Shown in pieces: positions 54,178-63,899 of a stretch of 64,000 nucleotides of DNA (the first letter of the stretch is position 1; each line of letters opens with the position of its first letter). Source of the stretch: JALNXF01 sp964555845 (GTDB lineage: Bacteria > Patescibacteriota > Gracilibacteria > BD1-5 > UBA2023). Position numbers and translations under genes: made by a program. The notes under the pieces are model-generated. The model searched no databases and was not told the DNA's origin. It was given only the letters and a program-made list of their open reading frames with translations. The stretch is taken from contig CAZKUA010000003.1 of the NCBI GenBank assembly GCA_964555845.1, forward strand, positions 62,001 to 126,000, read 5' to 3'.

Positions 54178-55161
54178 CTATTTACCTGATGTATATTTTC
54201 TTAACTCTTCAATTAAGAAAATTAAAGTTGCATTTAATTTTTCACTATTTCTTGAACTATCTACTTTGGCTTCTAGTTTTGTTATTACTGATTGTATTTT
54301 TTCAGTTGCTTTCTTTGGTTCGTTAATGTACTTATTAGTCAAACTTGTTACTATTTTACTAAGTTGTGCAGAATATTTTGCTTTTGTTTCTTCTGGTAAT
54401 GTATAAGCCTTTGGTTCTAAAGAACTATCATACAAGTTATTTAAATATCATTTAATTGATACTCATTTACTATTTTTCACAGCCACAGCTTTATCTGTCT
54501 TATTAACTCATTTTTTATAAACTACTCAATTCATATCAGAGTAAAATATTGTTTTACAATCTGAACTAAAAACAGCAGGTCTTTCTACTTGAAATCACAA
54601 TATATCTTCTCAAGATACTTTATCATTTAAAATATCTGAATATTTCTTTTTATAAACTTTCCCCATTTCAGATCCTCCAATCTCATAATAAAAAACATTA
54701 TCTTTTAAATTTATACAGCTTGGAATTACTATTTCTTCTGTATATACTCACTTTTTATCAATACTTTCATTTAAATTTTTCACAAAAACTGAATTATATT
54801 GATCAACATAATAACTATATATTAAATACTTATTATCCGATGTAATCATATTTAATTTATAATTTCTGTCGTTTTTAATAAAAACTTTATCATTTATATA
54901 AATATTTTGATCATCTACAGTTACTTTGATTTTCTTATCTTGACTGTAAATGGCTTTGTTTTCACTTCATAATAATTTTTCAAATTCTGAATCTGATATT
55001 TTTATAGGATCAGAATTAGAATCAATATCTTTCTTAAATTTCGTACCATCAACAAAATCTGTATATATAAGCCATTTTCAAGAATTAGAACTTGATTCAG
55101 CCTGAACTAAAAGTGGAGATACTAAGATTATACTAAGTATCAAAAGAATTAATTTTTTCAT
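54178..55161 (-). CDS. Secreted hypothetical protein
   Basis: A 327-residue exported protein with a clear signal peptide (KKLILLILSIILVSPLLVQA). The body shows repeated beta pairs ending in K(Y/I)(L/F)xY or similar (NKYLIYSYYVDQYNSVFVKNL, TIFYSDMNGVVYKKG), as in a propeller-like reader domain. A terminal helical domain follows (KYSAQLSKIVTSLTNKYINE and onward). It is 28 bp upstream of the FISUMP-domain gene in one leftward operon. No enzymatic motif seen. Confidence 0.75.
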
Positions 55162-55245
55162 AAAAAATGAAATTAAAAAAATAAAGATAATCCATATATA
55201 CATATATAAATCATCTTTATTTAAAAATTTGAAAATACTTATATT

Positions 55246-55410
55246 TAGCAAACAATAAAGGACGACTTGTACACTAGGATTGTTTGCTTAGAACATATCC
55301 ATCTCTATCGTTGCAAAGCTAGAAGGAGATTTGTTGTGCACAAATCGTCCTTGCTGTAGCTTTACATAAAATCGCAAAATGCGATGATATAAAAATGAAT
55401 ATGTTCTAAG
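55246..55410. other. Element of overlapping inverted repeats (possible structured RNA or recombination/replication site)
   Basis: A 165-bp intergenic block dense in dyads. (A) AGCAAACAAT 55247-55256 with 55279-55288, 10 bp perfect. (B) CTTAGAACATAT 55287-55298 with 55399-55410, 12 bp perfect. (E) AAGGACGACTTGTACAC 55258-55274 with 55336-55352, 15 of 17 paired. (C) AAAGCTA 55315 with 55357, 7 bp. (D) GATTTGT 55328 with 55340, 7 bp. (F) ATCGCA-AAA-TGCGAT 55371-55385. A and E cross, E and B cross, and D competes with E, so either a pseudoknotted RNA or two alternative folds are implied. It lies upstream of the leftward secreted-protein operon. No known ncRNA family was recognised; no gene is supported here. 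Confidence 0.7.
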
Positions 55411-55633
55411 CACAAAAAATATAAGAGTTTTCGTGAAAAAATCAACTTTTTTATTTATTTTAAGCGGTTTTTGGTTTGTATATAACAAAATTTACACTCA
55501 ACAAAAAAAGAGAAAACACTAGATTTTCTCTTTAGTTTTTAGATTTATTGTTTATCTATCTTCTAATCTAAACTTTCTCTGACTCATCTCTGACTTTTCA
55601 GAAATAGAATCTCACGACTTTGGAATTTTTCAA

Positions 55634-55798
55634 CTAATAAATCTTAAAATAATAATCATCCTCACAATTACTATCAAATCACTCTTTATATCATTTAAAT
55701 ATATTCGATACAACTTCATCTATACTATTATGAAATCAGGACTCATGTTCGAAGTTTATAACAATCTTTATCCTTACTTTCTGTTTCTTCTTTTTCAT
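55634..55798 (-). CDS. Small hypothetical protein
   Basis: A 54-residue reading frame, MKKKKQKVRIKIVINFEHES then GFHNSIDEVVSNIFKGYKEGF, with three TGA glycines at turn positions. It lies 35 bp upstream of the overlapping-repeat element's neighbours and just downstream of the DUF2958 gene, from which it is separated by 35 bp. Likely the second gene of that unit. Family not recognised. Confidence 0.5.
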
Positions 55799-55833
55799 AA
55801 ACAAAAAATTATTAAATAGTTAAAATTTAGAAA

Positions 55834-56145
55834 TTAATCTTTATTCAGACCTAGTAGAGAAAACCTAATTGGCTCAAAAGAAATGTCTCTTTCTATCTTA
55901 AGTCCAAATCTTCATCTAAAAATCTCTAACTCATCTAATAAAAAATATCCCCATTCATCACAATGGTCTCAAAATATTGATACATAACCATAAAATAATC
56001 TATCTTCTTCTATATATTCTGTTACATACCAACTTCAAGCTCAAGTTGGATTAAAGAATTTACAAATAACTACAGGATCAGAAGAATTAGATTGATTTCA
56101 ATATTTCTTAAACAACTTAATAATATCTTTAGTTAATAATTTCAT
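55834..56145 (-). CDS. DUF2958 family protein
   Basis: A 103-residue protein with the DUF2958 pattern: start MKLLTKDIIKLFKKYG, then DPVVICKFFNPTGAGSWYVTEYIEEDRLFYGYVSIFGDHCDEWGYFLLDELE and GLKIERDISFEPI. The family is typical of plasmids, conjugative elements and phages and is of unknown function. Its presence supports mobile ancestry for this part of the window. Confidence 0.88.
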
Positions 56146-56448
56146 ATAATAATTATTATAAACTAATAAACAACAAAAACCACTTTAAAATACCTTTTAA
56201 AAAGATGAAAGAACCTCAATAAATGCCTAAAATTTAAATCAGTTTCCAACTTCTTTTTATGAAATGATAGAAAGTAAGATGAGAAAATACTTTTTATACA
56301 ACTAATTTGTCCTAAAAATATGAATTTACTTCTCTTACTTCTCTATATGACCCGTACACAAGAAATCTCCTTCTAAAAAATTTCTAAAACCCAAGATGAT
56401 ACAAGTAACTAAAAACTTCAATGTTTTGTAGCTAAAAACATCTATCCT

Positions 56449-56506
56449 AAGCCAAATTCTAATTATATAACTATTTTGAAAAAATAAACTTTTTTTAAAA
56501 AATCCT
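56449..56506. repeat. Direct repeat module, copy 2
   Basis: Matches 51321-51379. The copy sits about 300 bp upstream of the DUF2958 start, in a 413-bp stretch (56146-56558) that otherwise shows only AT-rich sequence without a supported gene. Confidence 0.7.
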
Positions 56507-56526
56507 CAATTTTTAGTTGAGGATTT
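56500..56526 (-). terminator. Hairpin after the small membrane protein gene
   Basis: AAATCCTCAA pairs with TTGAGGATTT around a 7-nt loop, 33 bp after the stop at 56559; A/T runs on both sides. Confidence 0.75.
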
Positions 56527-56558
56527 GGGAGATGGGATTGGAGATAAAATTTTAATTT

Positions 56559-56876
56559 TTATAATTTATAAAATGTCATATATAATAGTATTAAAAATAC
56601 TTGCATAGTAAAAATAAATTGTACTAGATATAGATACCATTTAAAATTTTTAATTTTTCATGATGTAAATAAGAAAGAAACTAGAGTTAAAATAATCAGG
56701 TTTATTAATGCAAAAATTAAAAAAGTATTATAAGCTAATTTAGAATATATTACAGTACTTACAAACGAATCTTTTCATGCCGATAAGAACAATGCTTCAG
56801 TTACTGCTAATATTCATAATATTGAAATGGTATTCTTCTCATCTAATGTTTCATGTGTATTTATATTATTATTCAT
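56559..56876 (-). CDS. Small membrane protein near the KAP NTPase
   Basis: A 105-residue protein with three transmembrane helices (about 17-33, 45-70, 80-103: ISILGILAVTEALFLSAG, AYNTFLIFALINLIILTLVSFLF, YLYLVQFIFTMQVFLILLYM). It starts 95 bp after the KAP stop on the same strand, so it may be the third gene of that unit. Family not recognised. Confidence 0.7.
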
Positions 56877-56971
56877 ATTATTATATGGTTAGGTAAAATT
56901 AAAATTTAATACAGTTATTAGTATAAGATTTCTAACTAAAAATCAACTTTTTTTAATTTTTTAATGGTGTA

Positions 56972-59900
56972 TTATCAAATATGATCTTTTATTTGGCTAG
57001 ACATATTAGTATTATTTTCAGCAAGGATGTTTTTAATAAATAGTTCCCATCAAAATCAATAAGTAAATTTTACTCAATTAAATCATTCAAATATTTTTTC
57101 ATAATTTAATTCAATAAAACTATCTATAGATTCATTATTTGTTTCAATAAATGATATTAGTTTTACTTCTTCGAATACATTAAGTATATTTGAATCTTGT
57201 GAATCTGTTTTTAATAATCTTATTTTTATATGTTCGCTATTAACTCATTTTTTATCACTAAAATGTGGTAAAAATATGAATCAGAAAATATATTCAATAA
57301 AGTATTTTATTCATTTATTTCAAATAAAACATTTATCAAAAAAGTATTCATTTAACACTTTTTTGATTCAGTGATTCTGGTTATTAATATTTTCATCATT
57401 GGTTAAATTATAATATCAAATTCAATCATTATCATTACTTAATTGATAAACTATAAATGCTCTTATTCAAGCTTTTGTATCTGCTCAAAATATATTAACT
57501 CAATCGTCCACTTTTAAATCTTCTTCAGTTAAATTATCTAATTGTTCAAATATGTTAATATTTTTATCAATATATTTTTTCTTAAAAAATCAAAAAATAT
57601 ATTTACTAATCTTTTCAAAATAGACAATTTTTGATAGATTTAACTCATATTTTTCTCATACAATTCCCCTTTGAAAATTCCATAAACTAGATCCTCTTTC
57701 TGCAAGCAATCTTAAGCCTAAAACGTTATATAATCATTTAATTCACCAATCTTCATTAAAGAATTTATCAATTATTCAAGTTGAAGTATTTGTAGAGTAC
57801 AAATACTTTCATATTGTTGCAGTGCAATTTTCATTTGAATTTTCATATCTGATTGTTTTTTCTAATATTCTTGCTATGTTATTCCAACAACTTGCAAGAG
57901 AATTTATTGAATATTTATGAAAATTACCAAGAATATATTCCAATAATTTTGGGATACTTTCTCATTCTGGAAAATCTGAAATACTTTTTTCAAAGGTTAT
58001 TATAAAATTCATAATTCACTTTTCCTTGTATTTTTCAGCTACATCAGACATTATTTCAATAATATCACTTGGGTTTATAAAAAATGTCTGCACCTTATTT
58101 TTTATATATCTATTGAATCATGCGAGTTTATTGATTTCTATAAGATCAAAATAATTTTTTAAATTATTTCAAACTCTTACATCTCTTGGCGATATATTAA
58201 TTTTTTGCTTTTCTTTTATTATTAAAAATATACTCTCTAATAATTCTTTTTCTTTTATGGAAAGCGACTTTATATACTTAATTAATTCTGAACTCGAGTG
58301 ATAAGATGTATTTCAATCAAGATATTCAGAATTTAATAGATATTTATTATCTTTAATGTCCCCAAATAATTTAAGACTATTATTTTGTCTCAAATATACT
58401 TCATTATAGATATCCAAATATAAATTATTATTTGATAATGAAAGTAACTTTAGTTTGATAAATATATCAAAAAATAATCATTCTTCTGAGTCAAATACAT
58501 TTTTAATATAATTATCATCTCAGTTGTTGAGTTTATTTGTTGCAACTATATTATTATATACCCTTTTTATACTTCTAATATCAGATATATGTTTTCACCA
58601 AGTTCTGTAATTTTCTATATTAAAAAGTTTTTCTATTCACTCAATAATTCACTCTTTTGATTTTTCTGAAAAATCAAGTTCTGATTTAATAAAAATTTTC
58701 TTAAAATATTCCTTTAGTTTATCAAAATCAGGATACAATGAAAATTGAACATTAACAATTTTTTCAATATATTTAACTAAATTTGTATTATCAAATTCCT
58801 CATTCGTAATATCTGAATAAATTCAATCTCAATTCAAAGTTCTAGATATTCTTAAGCTCTCATCAATATTATTGAAATTTGATAAATCATAACAAAGTAT
58901 GAAATTTGTATTATAAAAATCTTTACATAAGTTAATTATTTTAAAAACAGATCTCAATTTATCTGAGGATATTCTATCTAAGTCGTCAATAACTATAATA
59001 ATTTTCTTGTTTATTTTCTTTAATGAATTGTTTATATCTTTTTTTGTATTATATAAATCTTTATTATTTCACCAATCTAAATCAACTCACAATAAACTAT
59101 TTGTTTTTTTTCATAGAATTTTTATTAAGATATTTAAATCATTTCAAAGTTCATTAAGATAAGTATTAGATTCATTTATTAAAAAAGACTTGAACTCTAA
59201 TATAAATTTTTCAAGCAATACACTTTCATTTTCAAAATACCATGGATTGAATTTAAATACCATACAATTATCATATATTATTTCTTGTTCTTGAAGAAAA
59301 TTTAAAAAAGTTGTTTTTCAAGCTCACCATGGGGCAACTAATCAGAATACAAGTCACCTATGATCTCAGTTATTATATATAATTTCAGAAAAATCCTTAG
59401 CCTTATATTTAAATCATAACTCATCATCATCCAAATCTTCTAATGATCAATCTGACATTAAAAAACCATTTTCATTTAAGTCATTTTTGTTATCATATTG
59501 TCAGTAAATAATTATAATTAACTTAATAAATGATATAATAAGCAGAAATATAATTAATGGTTTAAATAAATCTTCGCTTTGTTTGTAAATAAAAACGCAA
59601 GAGATAAAAATAAAAACTGAAGAATATAAAAATATTAAAATAAGAGTCTGTTTATCAATAATTTTTTTAAAATTATTAATAATATATTGTATTATTTTAA
59701 AAAATAAATATACAAAAGAAAAAATAAAAATAGTTAATAGAAAATAATTTGAATGTAAGTTTAATTTTAAATTATCAATAATATTAGCTAATGATGATAT
59801 TACTGATATATTGAATATTTTTGATATTTCTCTTATTTTCCCAGTCTTATAAATTCAATATATGAGCTCACATAATATAATTACAAAAGTGATAAATTTA

Positions 59901-60004
59901 AGATCTTGTAAGATGGAAGATCTTAAAATCTTAAAGAACTCTGTTTTTTTCATGAGATTTTTCCAATTATATGCTATTTTTAATTTTTCATTCTTATTTA
60001 TCAT
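56972..60004 (-). CDS. KAP-family P-loop NTPase with N-terminal membrane helices
   Basis: A 1,010-residue protein of the KAP P-loop NTPase family. Four hydrophobic segments lie at about 36-52, 86-108, 120-140 and 149-168. The nucleotide domain follows: FGLVAPWGAGKTTFLNFL (Walker A, about 221-237), VFKFNPWYFENESVLL (the KAP FN.W.y.....L strand, about 249-263), and KIIIVIDDLDRIS (Walker B, about 334-346), followed by the sensor-like NFILCYDLSNFNNI. The remaining 600 residues are helical with no recognised domain. KAP NTPases are membrane-tethered and recur in bacterial defence and signalling loci. Its start overlaps the end of the upstream membrane gene by 11 bp. Confidence 0.9.
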
Positions 60005-60857
60005 CAATACATTTTCAACTTAAATATAGATCGTATCACTTATTTTTAATTAATCAGTCATCAGTTTCAAGATAATCCATATTATTATCAGGGAATCAAT
60101 TAATTTTGATACATTTTCAACTTGGTTTAAAATATTTTATATTTACATCATTAGCTTTATCACAAATATAATTTTGATAATAAACTGATTTATCATTTTT
60201 AAAGATTAGATTATCCGTAAAAATATATTTATCATTGATATATTTTACATTAAATACCTTTCAAAAATGTTCAATACACAGATTTTTATTTATATTCTGA
60301 GAAATCATCTTTGAAAGATAAGATATAAAAAATATTCACAAAACAATAGAAAATATTATTAAATATTTAGATTTTTTCACTCAATTAAGCCATTTATATA
60401 TATTATCCTTTTGTTCACTTCAAAATAAAATATATATTCAGTATATTCAAAGAAATAATAGATTAGATAAAGCTAAATATCAAAAACTTAAGAATAATAT
60501 ATCAATAAAATTATTTCAAGTGGTTTTAAAATCTTTTAAGAAGTAAATAATTCAGCAACTAATTACAATTATAAACACAATATATAAACAATCCTGAACT
60601 TGCTTATTTTTATTTAATAAAATAAAGTAATAACTTCAGAAAATTCCAAGAAAAAATGTAAGTGTAATAGGTAAAAATACTATTGTATCGTTTATTACTT
60701 GAGAATAACTAAAAAAAGATAAATTAGTATATTGTAATGCATTAAATTGATAAAGTATTCAGAAAAATATAGGAAGAAGTCATAGTGAAACTTGAGAAGA
60801 AATATTTTTCTTGATAATATCAAAGATACTTTCTTTTTTCTTCCAAAATCAAAACAT
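59994..60857 (-). CDS. Membrane protein translationally coupled to the KAP NTPase
   Basis: A 287-residue protein with about six transmembrane helices in the first 190 residues (QVSLGLLPIFFGILYQF, TIVFLPITLTFFLGIFGSY, CLYIVFIIVISCGIIYFL, FIDILFLSFGYLALSNLLFL, YLIIFSIVLGIFFISYL). A C-terminal domain of about 90 residues follows with four cysteines in CIEHF, YICDKANDVNIKYFKPSGKCI and GKCIDD. TAA overlaps the KAP start (GAT GAT AAA TAA over ATG ATA AAT), so the pair is co-translated and probably forms one membrane complex. The stop is TAA at 59994; an earlier TGA is a glycine codon. Confidence 0.75.
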
Positions 60858-60940
60858 TATATTTTTTTAAAAATTAATATTTACTATTATAGCTTAATAA
60901 AAATTTTTGCAAAATATTCTTTATTTTTTATAAGAAAAAT

Positions 60941-61051
60941 TTAAATATAAATTAAACCCTCCAAAATCTCCCTCATCTCACCCTCTCAAATCCTCACTCC
61001 CACAGCTATATCCTCTCACACATTCAACTTACCTCAAACCTTCAAAAACAT
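60941..61051 (-). CDS. Possible 36-residue peptide or gene remnant of distinct base composition
   Basis: In the otherwise empty 396 bp between the membrane gene and tRNA-Cys (60858-61253) there is a short frame, MFLKVGGKLNVGEDIAVGVR ending EILEGLIYI. It is purine-rich on the minus strand, with GGT, GAG and GGG codons unlike the AT-rich neighbours. It could be the end of a decayed gene or chance. The rest of the gap shows nothing I can support. Confidence 0.25.
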
Positions 61052-61253
61052 ACTGTAATCAAATTAATACATTTAAATCAAATACAATAAAAAATAGCCA
61101 ACCATTTTAAATTGACTACTTTTATTAAAATTAATTACAACTTATTATTCTATGTAATTATATATACATATTAATACTGAACACACCCATTCTTGTCTTT
61201 ACTACAACTTGTCTAATCTTCCTATAAAAAAGTATTTATTCTTCACGTTCCTA

Positions 61254-61331
61254 TGGAGGCACCAATCGGATTTGAACCGATGACTATAGAGCTTTGCAGG
61301 CCCTTGCAATTGACCACTCTGCCATGGTGCC
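61254..61331 (-). tRNA. tRNA-Cys (anticodon GCA), CCA encoded
   Basis: On the minus strand the gene begins GGCACCA and ends TGGTGCC-T-CCA, giving a 7-bp acceptor stem and encoded CCA. The anticodon loop CTGCAAA contains anticodon GCA, and the T-arm has GGTTCGAATCC in TCGGTTCGAATCCGA. It borders the accessory region on its right and is a possible integration locus; no duplicate of its 3' end was seen. Confidence 0.93.
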
Positions 61332-61397
61332 GGGTATGTGGTGGAATCTCGTGGGTAGACTTATTTTATAGAAAAAAAATAAAATGCAATTTATTTT

Positions 61398-61943
61398 TTA
61401 TTTTGTACAAGCAAAACTTGTTATAAGATTCTCATATCTTGTCGTGTCTGTCGCACCAAGGGCTACTCAAATAGTAAGAAGATATACTTTGTTATTACAA
61501 ATTTTCGCTGTTTGTAGGAATTTTCTTTTTGGGGTAGTTGTGTTGTATTTTGCTTCAAAAATATATAGATTTGACTCATCTTTATCAGAGAAGGCTATAG
61601 TTTTCTCGCTGAGTTTTATGAACTCGACATATTCTCAAGTTGAAAGGGAATAATTTATAATTGAATATTGTTTTGAGGTAGTTTTTTCGAGTAGTTCTTG
61701 TCAGATTACAACTAGATTATTTGCAAATCCAGAAGAAATATCAGAAGAACTTACCGCAAGCTCGACTTGTCCGCTTTTGATTTGAGGAAGTTCGTTTTTA
61801 TTTACCACAGTCCAAGTTGTTGGAATATTAATAGTAAACCCAGAACTCGTGTAGGCTTTAGTTGATTCGTCTGTTGTAGTGCTTGTAGATCAGCAAGAAG
61901 TAAGTGCTAATCATACAAATAAAACGAGTGCTATTTTTTTCAT
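61398..61943 (-). CDS. Lipoprotein, PsbP/DUF1795-like
   Basis: A 181-residue lipoprotein: signal MKKIALVLFVGLALTSCGS with the lipobox LTSC (Cys17). After a Ser/Thr linker comes TSSGFTINIPTTWTVVNK, the opening strand pattern of PsbP/DUF1795-type domains. Later strands are QVELAVSSSD, NLVVIGQELLE, YIFEAKYNTT and KVYLLTISV, and the protein ends with SFACTK. It starts 2 bp after the stop of the upstream membrane gene. Role on the cell surface unknown. Confidence 0.8.
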
Positions 61944-61945
61944 AA

Positions 61946-62305
61946 TTAAATTAATTTAAGTCATAAATGTGTTAAAATCAAGAAAATATATACCAAAACC
62001 AAAACAGTAAGTATTATATATTTTAATAATTTATTTAGGGAATACACTGAGATCATATAATTTCAAATGTCATACAATAGAGCAAATGTGGCAAATACAA
62101 ATATCGGGTAAATTACAAAAAGAATTTGAGAAAAATATTCCGGAAATAAGCCACCAAGTACTGATATATAAGACAAAAAATACAAGAAAGCTATGAAAAT
62201 AAAAAATGTTTTTGATATTTCTAATTTCAGTCATACAAAGAAATTTTCTCCACTAAACAACTTATTTTTAATTTTTTCTAGTAAATTAGAGTTGCTTTTA
62301 ATCAT
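61946..62305 (-). CDS. Small integral membrane protein
   Basis: A 119-residue protein with three transmembrane helices (TFFIFIAFLYFLSYISVLGG, SQILFVIYPIFVFATFALLY, YIILTVLVLVYIFLILTHLG). The stop codon is TAA three codons after an in-frame TGA glycine. It is 2 bp from the lipoprotein start, so the two are an operon divergent from gatC. Family not recognised. Confidence 0.7.
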
Positions 62306-62349
62306 AAATATATATAATTTATTTATTATTTTTTTGATTATATAAAAAA

Positions 62350-62646
62350 ATGTCTTTTACACAAGAGCAAATTAAACATATTGCAAATCTTTCTAGACTA
62401 GAGCTTGACGAAGCCAACATAGAAAGATACTTAAATGACCTTAATTCGATAGTGGGTTATATTGATACTTTAAACAAAATTGATGATAGTGAGCTAGCTT
62501 GAATTTCACTCAATACTTCTAAAATCTTGCCACTTAGAAAAGATGAATTACTAGATAAAAAAATTAGCGAAAGAGAAGAATTACTTGCTTGTTCACCAAA
62601 AAATAAAGTTAATCATTCGATTGTTATAAATAATATAATGAATTAA
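62350..62646 (+). CDS. gatC: Asp-tRNA(Asn)/Glu-tRNA(Gln) amidotransferase subunit C
   Basis: GatC, the small linker subunit of the GatCAB transamidosome that makes Gln-tRNA and Asn-tRNA. The 98-residue product has the standard N terminus QIKHIANLSRLELDEANIERYLNDLNSIVGYIDTLNKID, followed by PLRKDEL corresponding to the family's 'R.D'. No gatA or gatB is adjacent; they must lie elsewhere. It is followed by a REP hairpin and then recF. Confidence 0.93.
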
Positions 62647-62654
62647 AACCTAAA

Positions 62655-62700
62655 TGTCATTCCCACTACCAACTGTCATTCCCGCGAAGGCGGGAATCTA
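62655..62700. repeat. REP repeat between gatC and recF
   Basis: TGTCATTCC, then ACTGTCATTCCCGCGAAGGC and GGGAATCTA, a hairpin of the same family as at 22586-22752 and in the csaB-like gene. Confidence 0.8.
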
Positions 62701-62723
62701 CAAAATATTTTAAAAACTAATTT

Positions 62724-63803
62724 ATGTTTTCCGGTTTAAGACTTTATAATTTCAAAAATCACTCTGATATTTCTTTTGATTTTGATTTAATCAATTTAAT
62801 TTATTGAGAAAATGGCTCTGGTAAGACAAATATTCTAGAAGCCATTTATTTGCTTATAAATGCAAAAACTTTCTCCACTTCTCATATTTCTAATTTAGTT
62901 AAATTTTGAGAAAATAATTTTATTTTGTCTTGACTAATTAGAGACGATTTTATTGATAAAAATATTAAATTAACTTTTGATAAAACTTTACATAAAACAA
63001 ACCTTTTAATTAATTCTAGTGCATTTTCTAAGCCAAAATTCTTGAATAATTTATGACTTACGGCTTTATTTTTCTCGCCACAAGATATTAATATAATGTA
63101 TTTAGGGCCAAGTCTTAGAAGAGAATTTCTTGATGAGACAATGCTTTTAAGTTTCCCAAGTTTTTCAAAAATTAAATCAAATTACACTAAAATTCTCAAA
63201 AATAGAAACAAGCTCTTAAAAGATATTTCGCTAGGGAAGTCTCAAATTAGCGATTTAGCCTTTTGGGATGACGCTTTTTGTAAAATTTCAGTAGAGTATT
63301 ATAGCCACAGACTTAAATTTATAGATTTTGTAAAAGCTTACATTTCTTCAATTAGCAGTATTTTAGAAAATAAATACCAGATAGAATTTATCTATGAAAC
63401 TAAGGTTAATTTAGACAATATTTCAGACTCGATTTCCTCTTATCTATCAAAAAACCAACAAAGAGACATAATGCTGGGTCATACTTATATTTGACCTCAT
63501 TTAGATGACTTTTATTTTAAAGTGCAAACAGTTGATAGCGTCCATAAATCTGAAGAATTTTTATCAAGATGAGAAAATAAGAGCTTGCTTCTTTGATTAA
63601 AATTTTTGCAAATAGAATTTCTCGAAAAAATTTGAGAAAAAAGACTGATTTTGTTATTAGATGATGTATTTTCAGAGCTTGATGACAAACATATCTCTCT
63701 AATTCTAGAAAAATGCGAAAAATACCAGACTTTTATTACAACTCAAAATATACCGAATTTTACTTTAAATATACCCAATTTTAAAAAAATAATTCTAAAT
63801 TAG
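62724..63803 (+). CDS. recF: DNA replication and repair protein RecF
   Basis: RecF, the SMC-like ATPase that loads RecA at gaps with RecO and RecR. The 359-residue product has the family length. Features: LRLYNFKNHSDISFDF, LINLIYGENGSGKTNILEAIYLL (Walker A 28-36), FFSPQDINIMYLGPSLRREFLDE (the family 'GP...RR.fLD' signature), LGHTYIGPHLDD, the signature region LSRGENKSLLLGLKFLQ, and RLILLLDDVFSELDDKH (Walker B and D-loop). The C terminus (ITTQNIPNF) is typical. It is preceded by a REP element. Confidence 0.95.
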
Positions 63804-63899
63804 AAAATACAAAAAATAATTGTAAAGCAAATACATTTGCAAGAAATGGGGTTTTGTAATAATATAGAGTGAACTAATTTATTTTTAAACAAAAATTTT

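Noticed and set aside
55288..55488. 66-residue minus-strand frame over the overlapping-repeat element
   Set aside because: It lies in noncoding, structure-rich sequence and contains no recognisable motif or typical glycine use.
61254..61331. Attachment site duplication of tRNA-Cys within the window
   Set aside because: I looked for a second copy of the T-arm and acceptor sequence and saw none, so no att claim is made.
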